A program made the translations under genes and the position numbers. This document shows, in pieces, positions 48,006-57,228 of a DNA stretch of 64,000 bases. The notes below the pieces were generated by a model. That model did no database searches. It had not been told where the DNA came from and saw only the letters and a program-made list of their open reading frames with translations. The number at the start of each line of letters is the position of its first letter. Positions within the stretch are counted from its first letter, which is position 1. Where the stretch lies: NCBI GenBank assembly GCA_000733355.1, contig JNVV01000001.1:2150064-2214063 (forward strand), read 5' to 3'. This DNA comes from Falciphora oryzae. Lineage: Eukaryota; Ascomycota; Sordariomycetes; Magnaporthales; Magnaporthaceae.

Positions 48006-49048
48006 TCATCTCCGTCTTTCCGAAAATGTACGGTCGGAGGTCATTGCTATTGCCGGGCGGGCCTTTAGCGCCATCGATAGTGGTGTTTTGTCCTTGCGAC
48101 GTTCCAGGAAGTAGATCAGGGTGTCAAAGCCCATCAGCCAAGTGTCGACATGGAATCCGCCATAACAATTGGCACCGGTCTCACGTTTGTACCGGAGACG
48201 GCGAGAGCTGCCAACTGTGAGCTTCATGAGGTACAAGTAGACGCCCCCCACCGTAGTGATGCCTTTTTTGACCGTGGCGCGCAACTCTGGCGTATTGGCG
48301 TCACGGTCATCGAGGGACCACTGCCCTCCCCTTTCAAATGCCCCAAGCCAGCGACATCCGCTCGCTGTCGCTTCGCGAAGGTCCAACATGTTAGCTGCTT
48401 GCTTGTAAAACGACCAAGCCTATGCCGGTTGCGAAGCCGGGAGATTGGTGATACCTGGTAAGATCGGGTGGAAGCTTGAACGGTTTCTCCAGTCTTCCGC
48501 ATCCTGCCTTCTCATAGCCTCGTAAAGAAGTGGCTGCCAGCCTGCGTCATCAGTTGTGAAGTGTGGAGCCCAACTCATGCCAATCTTGGGCGGCTTCAAC
48601 ACTCGGCTTTGGGATCGGCAACTTTCTTCTTGAGCAGCATCAAGGAGGCTCGCTGCGGTGAGAAAGGTGATGTTAATGAGATGATGATACCGATCCCCTC
48701 CAGCATCACCTTTTGACCAGCAACAAGCTTCTCAAGCTCATCGGCTTGCGCCTTCCTGGAATTCTCCATCGCCTCGGCGTAATCCGACAGGCCGAACCGG
48801 GTGGCCTCGGAGCTGCGGGCGCGGTGCTCGTGGGCGTTGAACTTGTCGCCCTTGGGGTGGGAGTGCGCCAGGGGGCGCTTGGCTTGCATCTTGATGGGGA
48901 TGCTCTTGATCATTTTAAGTCTGTAGTGCAGGCTGGCGAGGTCCTGCGAGTGGTTGGGCCTCTTGTCCGTCTCGGCAACGGGCTTCTCGGAGTCGGCCGT
49001 GGATCGAACGATTCCGTGCTCGCCATTGTTGGATTGAGGCGTAGTCAT
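48006..49048 (-). CDS. Unrecognised three-exon protein with short coiled-coil segment
   Basis: Complement of 48691-49048, 48455-48652 and 48006-48364 joins in frame to 304 residues. The first intron is only 38 bp but has all signals (GTATCA, ATTAAC, CACCGCAG). The second intron (GTATCA, GCTAAC branch, CGACAG) is 90 bp and preserves frame. If it is retained, the protein ends at a stop at 48420 (196 residues). The N-terminal ~100 residues are polar and basic, then a helical stretch (SDYAEAMENSRKAQADELEK) follows. The spliced C-terminus contains aromatic-rich segments (WLGAFERGGQWSLDDRD, FHVDTWLMGFDTLIYFLERR). An upstream in-frame ATG at 49267 exists, but the intervening residues look non-coding. 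I recognise no family. Confidence 0.55.
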
Positions 49049-50231
49049 GGCGCTGATGGGGGTGGCGGTCAGGTAGTGGAATGAAGCGGTTATTATCGAG
49101 GAATAATGGAGATTAGGGACGGCTGGCTGGGGAGACGGAATCTCGGCGATGCAGATAGCGAGAGGCCTGCTGTCTTTGCTTTGCAGACCGAGGAGGGTGA
49201 AAGGAAAGGTGGTTGTCGGAGAGCGAGAACGGGATGGTAAAATAGTTGCATGGAACGTGGAATTCATTACTGTGTGCTATAACAGCAAGTCCTGGTGTCA
49301 GAAGAAAAGAAATGTGGAAAGTTGAGAAAAAGAGATTTTGGCATTGTGCTATGAGCCGAGTCGTACTTACCTTATATAAAAGATATAACCTAACTGCAAG
49401 CAATCTCAAATACACTGACCTCAGTTTCGCTTCTACTTCAGATCTTGGTCAGCTTCGAAAACGGATAAGGGAACCTGTCTGTAAGAGAAGACCTCGGTAA
49501 CTTGTACCTGGTGTCGAGATGAATACAAGGCAATGGATAATATGGTCCGACCAGGCAGCTACAAGGTTCTCTCTTGCGCAGACAGGTCTGCTTCGTATCA
49601 GAGTTGGCACCAGATGCCAAACGAGCCCCTTTGGCAAGGCGGAACAGCCTATCACGCCAACAACAACGAGGAGGCTGACACCACCTCAAGTAATAATGAG
49701 CGGCTCGCGGAAGACGGTGTAATTAGTCACTGGTGGCCAAATCGTTCGGATGAGTGATTCATAAAGAAAGCTTCACTCCGTCGCGTCAGGGAACGAGACT
49801 GGCTGGTTGTCGTTATAACGAGATAGACAGTACAAAGAGTTGGCGGCTTTACAATAGCTCCGCGTATTACGAAAGAGAAGAAACGAAATGGGGTTATGAA
49901 TATCTCGAGTCCAGGCTCCCTGGCTGTCTTTTTCATTGTGATGAATGACTTAACTGCGTGGTGCCCTAAAATCATCAAGGGGTCCCTAGGCTACCGTGCT
50001 AGCACACACGATTCGGGTTAGCCGTTCAAAGACTACTCTAAATGCTCAAACCTCGAGGAGTAGCTGCGCAGAAGGCCGAGAAATCGTGAGAAAGAGAAAA
50101 TGAACAGTTGACAAGGATAATAAAGGGGCAGCCCAACAACTATGCAGACCGACGTTGCCAACTTTTGCAGACTAGAAACCATTTCCTCATACTGACGGCT
50201 CTATTCCCGCCTTGAATCCTCGTCAGCGGAA
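49049..50231. other. Spacer without recognised gene
   Basis: About 1.2 kb lies between two minus-strand lineage-specific genes. Frames are short. Composition is AT-richer than in the conserved part of the window. Nothing supportable is seen. Confidence 0.4.
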
Positions 50232-51537
50232 CTAATGGCCGTAAACGGCATCCCAGGCAGCGGCAATCCTATTAAAAGGATGCACGACATCCCTCATATA
50301 CGACATGAGAGCGTCTCCCAGAGAGTCCCGCTGAGACATGATATCATCTTGCCCCGCCTCGAGAACCTCCACCCTGGCCTGAAGGGCATCCCTCTCAGAC
50401 TGTATGGCATCCCTCTCAGACTGAAGGGTATCCCTTTCAGACTCGGTAGCAGCCAGCCTGGACTGAAGGGCATCCCTCTCAGACACAACAGTAGCCAGCT
50501 TGGACTGAAGAGCGTCAAACTCTGATTGGATAGCCTGGTTGAACTGAGAGATGATTGCGGATGCGCCAACGGCAGCATCGTCGGCGTTGTTGGCATTGTC
50601 GGCGTTGTTGGCATTGTCGGCGTTGTTGGCATTGTCGGCGGCGTTGGCATCATCATCGACAGCGTTCGCTTCATCACCAGCCTCGATAGCGATGACGCCG
50701 GCAGGGTCGTGCTGGAAAGAAGTTAGCTTGTCATATCGTAAAGAGTTTTGGGGTTGGATGATGCTGAGATTTTGTTACTTCGTCTCGCACTTGGTTAGGC
50801 GCAGGAGCGGCTCCATCTGCCTCGATAGTCAAGGAGTCAAGGGCCTCTTTGGCAAGCTTGGATGGGGTGGCCAACTCGAAGTGACCAGCCATCACAATGT
50901 GGTCGTCTCGGAAGGCTGGGAGGAAGAAAGTGCTTCTCTGTGTGCCTCCGCCATATCTCAGACCGCCTAGGCCGTTGGGGCTCTCGTCTGACGACACCAT
51001 GGTATAGTAGATGCACCTGCCCGAGACGCCGTCTGCCGTGGCAAAGACGCAATAGGCTTCTCGATCAGCCGAGCGAGCGACAACCCCGAAGCTGTTTCGA
51101 TTGGCTTCCAGGTTCATAGCCACAGACCTCCGCTGCTTAAAGACGCCCACCTGGGCAGGGCTCTTGACCACTTGTTGGTCTCCAGGGATGTAGAAGCCAA
51201 CGAGTATTCCAGCCTTCATCCCAGCCGCGATAGCGTCTCCAGGACGTGAGAGCTTCGTAAGGACCTCGGAGAGGGGGGCTGGTTCATAGGTGGCAGCGGA
51301 TGAGCCTCTCTTCCCGCACAGCTTGAAGTGGCAGTAGACGGGATGGCCCAATCCTTTGACGACCTCGGGGATCTTCAGCATGTTGTTGCTGCCTGAGCGT
51401 ATCGCGTGGCGCGCTAGAAGAGCGGGCACGTCTTCGCCAGGTGCCGGTGGACCCTGCGATGCCGCTGTCTGTTAGATATCCAGCCGGACAATGGATTGGA
51501 AGTGTAGGTTCGGTAAACTTACACCTTGCGACGCCAT
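50232..51537 (-). CDS. Lineage-specific protein with globular N-terminal domain and ERD-repeat coiled coil
   Basis: Complement of 51523-51537 (15 nt), 50779-51468 and 50232-50711 joins in phase 0 throughout to 394 residues. Introns have GTAAGT and GTAACA donors, CTAAC branch sites and CAG acceptors. Residues ~15-235 look like a folded domain with conserved-looking segments (VPALLARHAIRSGSNNMLKI, VKGLGHPVYCHFKLCGKRG, AAGMKAGILVGFYIPGDQQV, STFFLPAFRDDHIVMAGHFE). An Asn/Ala/Asp-rich spacer with repeated NNADNA units follows. The end is a coiled coil of SERDALQ/SERDTLQ/SERDAIQ repeats and a tail (SYMRDVVHPFNRIAAAWDAV). A broken paralogue lies at 41736-42730. The domain is not one I recognise. Confidence 0.65.
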
Positions 51538-52021
51538 GGTTGTGACCAGAGTAGGTAGGCAGCTGCGTCCAGTTCTGCGCGGCGATGATCTGTGTTCTGG
51601 TGCCCAGCGCTGGAAGCTGGGAGGTTGAGGGTTTGTCCGGTTGCAAATTTGGTCCGAGAAATTTTCACAGCAAATAAAAGAATTTGTCAACGCGTTATGG
51701 GCAGCCGTGCCTGCCAGATTTGATTTTACAGCCATCTGGTCGTGCCTGCCGTGCTTAGGTGTTATCCCTCCATTCTTCGTGCAAGAACAGCCCGTTTTTT
51801 CTTCAACTTTTCTCACATTACCTGAGTAGGTACCTAGGTAGCTAAACTGGTGCTCGCTTTGGCCTTTCGAGCCGGATTTGAATATCTCACAGCTCTATGT
51901 GTTTCTATCCACAATTAGCACATTATAGCGCAATTTTCTTCAGGATCGTTTTTTTTTCAAACCTTTCCACAAGTGCTTATCGAGCCTGTTTGTCCTCGCG
52001 GCTGCTCCATCACTTCGCGCC
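51538..52021. promoter_or_regulatory. Divergent promoter region with TACCTAGGTA palindrome
   Basis: This 480-bp spacer lies between the start of the 394-residue gene (minus) and the coiled-coil pseudogene (plus). It contains an exact 10-bp palindrome TACCTAGGTA at 51831-51840, 294 bp upstream of the minus-strand start. The paralogous gene at 42730 has the same palindrome 212 bp upstream (42942-42951). It may be a transcription-factor site; that is inference. Confidence 0.4.
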
Positions 52022-52757
52022 ATGGCTCCAACTTCTAACAAACGCCGCGCGGGAGACGATCCACTCAAGCCATCCGGCGGGGGGGTCTCTAAACAGCCCT
52101 CTTCGAAGAATTCGCCTCGGGGCCCTGCGCTCAAGCGGGTTGAGCGGGTGATCAACGGGAAGAGCGACAAAGCGGAGAGGAAACACTAGGCTCTTCTTTC
52201 CGACACCGGACGCAAGGATGAGAGTCTCCAGAGCCAGATGAATGAAACGAAAGCCGAACTGGCTTTGACCGGGCCTCACGGCCACGACGCCAGCCACCAG
52301 CCGGATGAGGCCCAGAGCATCCTCGGTGCCTATGCCACCAAGTGAGCTCGCTAAAAAAACATGTCCTCATTCTCCGAACTGACCGCAACCATACTGACTG
52401 TCTTGCCCAATGCTTAAAGCCATTCTGCCGCCTTCGGCCGTGAGCTTGACCAGGCCAAAAAGCTCGCCGCCTATTCACAGAACCTCGTCGAGCTTTTCGA
52501 ACGCGAGAGTGAACAGGCCAAAAGGCCGCCTCCGCTACCGAGAAAGCCGCTTCGCTGCCGAGGAAGTTGCTTCCACCACTGAGGCCAAAGCCGCCTAGGC
52601 TCGAAAATTTAACAATTCCGTCCTGGGATTCGTCGGCGAGGTTACCACCGAGCGCGATGAGGCCATCAGGGTGGCTGCCAAGTACAGCGCCAAGCTTGAT
52701 GAAATCGCCGACGTTTATAACTCCATCTCCTCAGGTTATAGCCAGTCGACTTCCTGA
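52022..52757 (+). pseudogene. Coiled-coil gene remnant with RIP-like nonsense codons
   Basis: The frame starts at ATG 52022 (APTSNKRRAGDDPLKPSGG, basic and Lys/Ser-rich). It continues through an intron (GTGAGC donor at 52342, acceptor TTAAAG near 52419) into a helical region (LDQAKKLAAYSQNLVELFER) and ends GEVTTERDEAIRVAAKYSA plus a short tail with TGA at 52755-52757. Two in-frame TAG codons (52187 and 52596) sit where CAG Gln is plausible, and one base is extra in an A run near 52520. The TERDEAIRVAAKY segment resembles the ERD repeats of the neighbouring genes. Both nonsense changes fit CA-to-TA mutation. Alternatively the A-run indel is a sequencing error, but two TAG codons remain. Confidence 0.55.
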
Positions 52758-53787
52758 CGCAGGTTTGATATTATTTTATTTATACTCTGTCCAGCGTGTT
52801 GCAAGTATAAAGCTAATTAGTCGAACTCCGCAGAAGCACGGTTGCCAGGAGTCGGCGGCTTACGGATTTAAGTACCAGGAAGTGGATGAATCATTCACTT
52901 GGGATCCCTTGCTTTATGCTTCCGTGGTTCCTGTTTGGACACATAGATGGAGTACTGAGTTTGCCTTAAAGGCAAACACCAGGTTTAAAGATAGGAGTTA
53001 CGAAGACGTCATTCTCGCTTCAACGCTGGCACCGCGGGTTGCTCCAGGAAAAAAAAGGGGACACACGATCAAGCGATGTATGGCAGCGTTGTTAGTCACA
53101 ACACGGCTACCGAAAGCTAGGTCACGTATCAGTCAAGTAATAGTTCTCCGTCTCACAGCGAAAAATCTGTCCGGGATGGCTGTTGAATGATAACTCGGCG
53201 GCTTTGAATTTAGATAAAGAAAGACGAGTCGCTCCCTCTAGATCCGTTCCGTTCTGCTTTTCAAGCTATTAAATAAGTATGAGTACTTAGGTAGTTGAAG
53301 CTTTCTTCCAGCCTCCATGTCGCGGCGACACCCTTCGCGCCTGCAAGACGGGCTTGGCCAACCCATCTAATCCCGTCAAAGAGGTTCTTGTTCTAGTTTA
53401 GTGTGAAATATTATACGAAGAAAGTGGAGGGCTATTCCGGTAAACTGCTAAGGACTGCGTCACTTGAGATGAGTGGCATTCGCGCAATTGAATGTAAAAA
53501 GAATAAAAGAAATGCAACGGGAGTTAGCACTAGCGAAACGACCCCTCATACCATGCTAGTCTAAAGTCCTTTCCGTAAGCTCAACGCATACCTATGAAGG
53601 CTTCAATGGTTAGCTTTATGATTGCAAAATGCCTAGCTTGCCTATTCTCGGCAGGTTGAACCTAACAGTCTGGCAATTACCTGATTAAGCTGGGCTGCCA
53701 GGCGAAGACTTGGGGGAGAGACTTTTCCACGCCTCTGCCTATTGTACTACAGGCCAGCGTTTGATGAAGTCGCTACCATCTCGTGCG
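52758..53787. other. Spacer without recognised gene
   Basis: About 1 kb. The frame overlapping the preceding pseudogene stays open to 53190 but shows no motif and mixes coding frames, so I do not call it. The remainder is AT-rich with frequent stops. Confidence 0.35.
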
Positions 53788-55075
53788 CTACAAGAACTTG
53801 GGTGGGCCGTACTGTGCGTACGCCTCGTTGACATGCTTCTGTGCCTTGTCGGCGGCCTGGAGGGCCCTGTCCCGCTCGGATTGGGCTTCTTTTAGCTTAG
53901 ATTGGGTCTTTTCCAGTTGGGCCAGGACCTCGTCAACCATGGATCTGTGCTTGTCCCGCTCGGATTGGGCCTTGCGGAGGCCACTCTCAATGGCAAAGAA
54001 GCGGTTTTGAACTTGAGAGAGCTCCCTCTGATAAATGGTGACTGTTAAATTGGCCCTGTCACGCTCGGACCGGGCCTCATCAAGCTGAGCCTGGACTTTG
54101 ATGAGTTCATCTTGCAAGGTGAGAGCACGACCTCGCTCATACTCGGCGCGTTCTTGCTCCCTCTCGGCGCGATCCCGTTCAGATTGAACGCGAAGCTGGA
54201 GAGTCTGGAGCTCGGTGCGATGATCGAGGGCCAACTCATCTCGCTCCAGCCGACTCTTCTTTGGCTTTTGCTCGAGGCTCGACTCATCCATTGGAGCCTG
54301 TTTCAGACGGGCATGGTCGTCTGAGGTGATGCTGGCGGTAGTGAGGTGCTTCTTTTCAGACTTGACACGTCGTTTTTTGGCGGGATTGTCTCTGGAGGAA
54401 CCCGCAGCGTCTTCGCTCGTCGTGCGCTTTTAGGCAGCTCGGCCGTCAATTTCGGTCCGAGGACCATGCGCCTTGGTCGGCTCAGTAGGATCGAGCCCAC
54501 CGCTGTGGGGGTTCCCAGTCTTCTCCAGATGGGCCATTGTGCTATCATGAGTTGACAAAAGCTCCTCCTGCGTGATGGCCTCGTTTGCGGATGTCCCAGA
54601 CTCGGCCGGATTCGCTTCGATGTCGGAGTATGGTTGCGGCCGAAAGGCGGTTCCGTGCTTCTGTCGCGCTTCCTCCGCTGTCATACGGCGCTCGCCCTAG
54701 ATTCCATTTCGTACCCGTTAGCAATCACATCTAGCTGTCATATGGACATCTACTGGCGCTGTGAGTCCCGGGGATCAATTGCCGCATATCTTACCTTGAG
54801 CAAGGCGACCCGTGGCGCCCACTCAGGCTTTTCCTTGAGCGCTGCAGCGAGCGCTTCTTGTCTCGTTTTGTAGACGGTTATCGTAAGTCGGTACCTAGCT
54901 GCCGTCCGTCGGGCTTGCTGAAGTACTGCGTGATGTGCTCGTTCCGAGTCGGCGTGTCCTTTTCACTCGATGTTAGTGTCCTAGAGCCCCGCCCAGCTTG
55001 GTAAAGTGTAGACAGAGAACAAATATCTACCAGGTAGACGGTGCCCTTGAAATAGATGACCGGGTCTTCCCGATT
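53788..55075 (-). pseudogene. ERD-repeat coiled-coil gene with one in-frame TAA, probable pseudogene
   Basis: The main exon, complement of 53788-54696, is one continuous frame broken only by TAA at 54430-54432. Before it come RRMTAEEARQKHGTAFRPQP and a Thr/Glu/Pro-rich stretch. After it come a basic nuclear-signal-like motif (NPAKKRRVKSEKK) and a ~165-residue coiled coil with recurring SERDRA/SERDKH/SERDRALQ units. An upstream exon ends at 54795 with a GTAAGA donor in phase 0 (TITVYKTRQEALAAALKEKP). Sequence further up to about 55075 matches the inverted segment at 43.5 kb. The TAA would be explained by CAA-to-TAA change. If read through or mis-called, the gene could be functional. It is a paralogue of the gene at 43971-45003. 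Confidence 0.6.
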
Positions 55076-55198
55076 GGTCGTATCTGCAATGTGCCCACAG
55101 GTGGAGCTGCGGTTGGAATGCGGAGGGGAGTCGAGACCTCGCCTGCACCATTGCTGCGCGCCTGCTTCGTGGTATAGAAAGCGTGTGTTGTGACTCAT

Positions 55199-56250
55199 CT
55201 AGGTAGGAGTGGTGCAGCTAGTGCTTTATACGGTGGTCCTTCCAGTGGGCATAGACAGCAGCGCCGTGTCGTGCGTGGGGAGATTGTCGAGCCTCGGCGG
55301 CGGGAAGCTGGTAGATGGACAGTGTGTGGTCACCTACCTAAGGTATTTGGACCATATAAAAGCTCAATGTGCGAGTATGCATGCTGTCGACACCGCCCGC
55401 ACGCAATTAGGTAGCCAGGCGCCATTTTCAGGCGGCCTGTTGCTGGTGCTGCCGGATGACGGCCGCAGTGGCTCGCTCGGCGCGCGGCCCAGATGTGCCG
55501 TGTGACCCCGAGCTTCCGTGTCGCCGGGCCGACATATGTTCTATATCAGGTACATTTCCCTCCTACGAATCTGGTATCCAGTCATGCTCTTAATGCTTTG
55601 CATCGGATTTCTACCAAGCCCGACCTAGAGAACTGCCTAGTGAACATTGATATGGGAGTTATCGTCGGCGAGGGCATTGTGGCTCGCCGCAAGTCCAAGG
55701 CCCAGTAAAGAACTGGCTCTGCGCGCAGTATTCTCCAGTGGTAGACAGCCTGTCGCGCCTTCGCTCAGGCGCGAGCTTCTCACACCAACGTCATCGCTAG
55801 TCTCCCCACCTCCTACACAGGTATCTGTTTCTGTCGGCGCTGGGACTGTGTCTGGACGACGTTCGGTGACACCTTCAAGCTTGTCTTGGCCGCGGATGAC
55901 GAGTGTCTGCTGGCCGACACAGCAACTTCTTCAACCTCCCCTCATTCCTGCAACAGAGGAGGGTATCTTCATGGAAGCGGCGTCTATGTTTTTCTAGAGG
56001 CAACCCCTACCCTAGGATCACGATCCCACTTCGCAGTCATTCCTCGCACAGCTACGTGCCACAAAGGAGATGGATACCCTAAAGCTGGCCAGCTTTGGGT
56101 CAGTATCACGGAGTTCGCCTACGTCACGGATGCTCCCTAACGGTTACGGAGCGTCCGGACTACCCTACAGTAGATCCCAGCCACTCCAGCACACGCGTGT
56201 ATATAGAACCAAAGGGTCTCCCACCCTCTGCCACATTCGTTTTAATAGAG
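55199..56250. other. Spacer of uncertain content
   Basis: Several plus-strand frames (about 55493-55708 and 55886-56140) are open for 70-85 codons, and one contains GYLHGSGVYVFLEATPTLG, but none has a start, splice sites or family resemblance I can defend. This could be more decayed coding DNA. Confidence 0.3.
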
Positions 56251-56290
56251 CAGAGATACAGATCAATCTTTTAGACCTACTGCGTGCCCT

Positions 56291-56754
56291 CTATTTTGCA
56301 ATACCGATGCTCCGCCAAGGCTCGCAAAGTATGAGGATAGACGCCACCCGGAGGTTCAAAGCGGCACCTCCGGTATCTGCTATGATAAGAATGTGTGCGA
56401 GAAAGTCATGACAACGGAGGGATTTGAGGTTTCGAGTACGGTCCGCGGTAGGCATTGTTCCATTAAGGAGGCGTGATTGGGTACTCTGCGTCTGGAAGTC
56501 GGGGTGCCTGCGCATGGCCTCCTCAATAATGCCGAAACACCTCAGGTAGTGAGAGGAGATGGCGACCTTTTCCCCAGGGTACTCCTTGCGAGACTTTGCA
56601 CTATTGCTCTCGTCCAGAAGATATTTTGACAATCTTCATCGGTGGCATGAAGTCGTCCCGTGCTGTCGACGATGTTGGCTTTGACGTCCTGAGTGATAGC
56701 TGGTGTGATGTGAGGTAAAAGATGGAAATCATGCGTTTTCATGTTCTCCTTCAA
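56291..56754 (-). pseudogene. Fragment of a SNF2-family helicase-like ATPase (C-terminal helicase lobe)
   Basis: Two overlapping minus-strand frames together resemble the C-terminal RecA lobe of SNF2/Rad5-like ATPases. One holds DSTGRLHATDEDCQNIFW. After a frameshift near 56625, the other holds PGEKVAISSHYLRCFGIIEEA, then ILIIADTGGAALNLRVASIL and LCEPWRSIG. These correspond to motif IV-V territory and the usual (A/S)GGxGLNLTxA(S)...EPWW motif VI neighbourhood. GG-A replaces the normal GGxG, and EPWW reads EPWR. No N-terminal ATPase lobe is present. The remnant ends close to the tandem repeat and Fot1 element at 57.0-57.1 kb. It is most likely a relic. Confidence 0.6.
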
Positions 56755-57029
56755 AGACTTGATGGTTGTGGTAGGAGTTTCTCTCCTGTAGGCGCGGAGA
56801 TCTCCGTAGTTGGCACACAGCGATCACCATCCCCCCCGCGGGTCCCGTAAACCCCGTAGGCCCCGTGGGCCTCGTGGCCTTCCAAATCCTTCGAATGCAT
56901 GCGCCGGAATAATAATCCGACAATAATGCTATTTGCGGCAAGCCGCTGGATGTGCTCAGGCTGCAGTGCCAATACGATCTGACTGATTGCTGGCTTGTTG
57001 CTGTCGTTTGCGAAACCCTCGTGAGTGTT

Positions 57030-57118
57030 GGAAAGGAAAAAGGAAAGGAAAAAGGAAAGGAAAAAGGAAAGGAAAAAGGAAAGGAAAAAGGAAAGGAAAA
57101 AGGAAAGGAAAAAGGAAA
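57030..57118 (+). repeat. 12-bp tandem repeat (GGAAAGGAAAAA), about 7.4 copies
   Basis: A perfect purine minisatellite stands immediately left of the Fot1 element. It reads as KKER repeats on one strand and FPFS on the other; these are artefacts of the repeat, not genes. The base bias resembles the purine tract at 40968-41070. Confidence 0.9.
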
Positions 57119-57127
57119 TAACACTTA

Positions 57128-57155
57128 AGTCGGAGTACCCCCTGTTGGCCACCCC
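57128..57155 (+). repeat. Left terminal inverted repeat of Fot1-like element
   Basis: 28 bp, identical in reverse complement to 58940-58967. It is preceded by the TA target dinucleotide. Confidence 0.93.
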
Positions 57156-57228
57156 CCCTGTTGGCCACCTCGCACGGGCCCGATCACCACCAAACCTAGT
57201 GCATTCAACTGCAAATTTCTACCTCTAT

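Noticed and set aside
47821..48220. Plus-strand frame with VDPKKIWEMFQPGFTTTDGP
   Set aside because: It looked coding at first, but it overlaps the third exon of the minus-strand orphan gene, whose frame is restored by two independent introns; the plus frame starts in the A tract and has no upstream exon.
52567..53190. 207-codon plus-strand frame
   Set aside because: It begins inside the coiled-coil remnant in a shifted frame and continues into AT-rich DNA without motif or splice logic; more likely chance.
57030..57118. CRISPR-like array
   Set aside because: Units are 12 bp, contiguous, without spacers, and the genome is fungal; it is a simple minisatellite.
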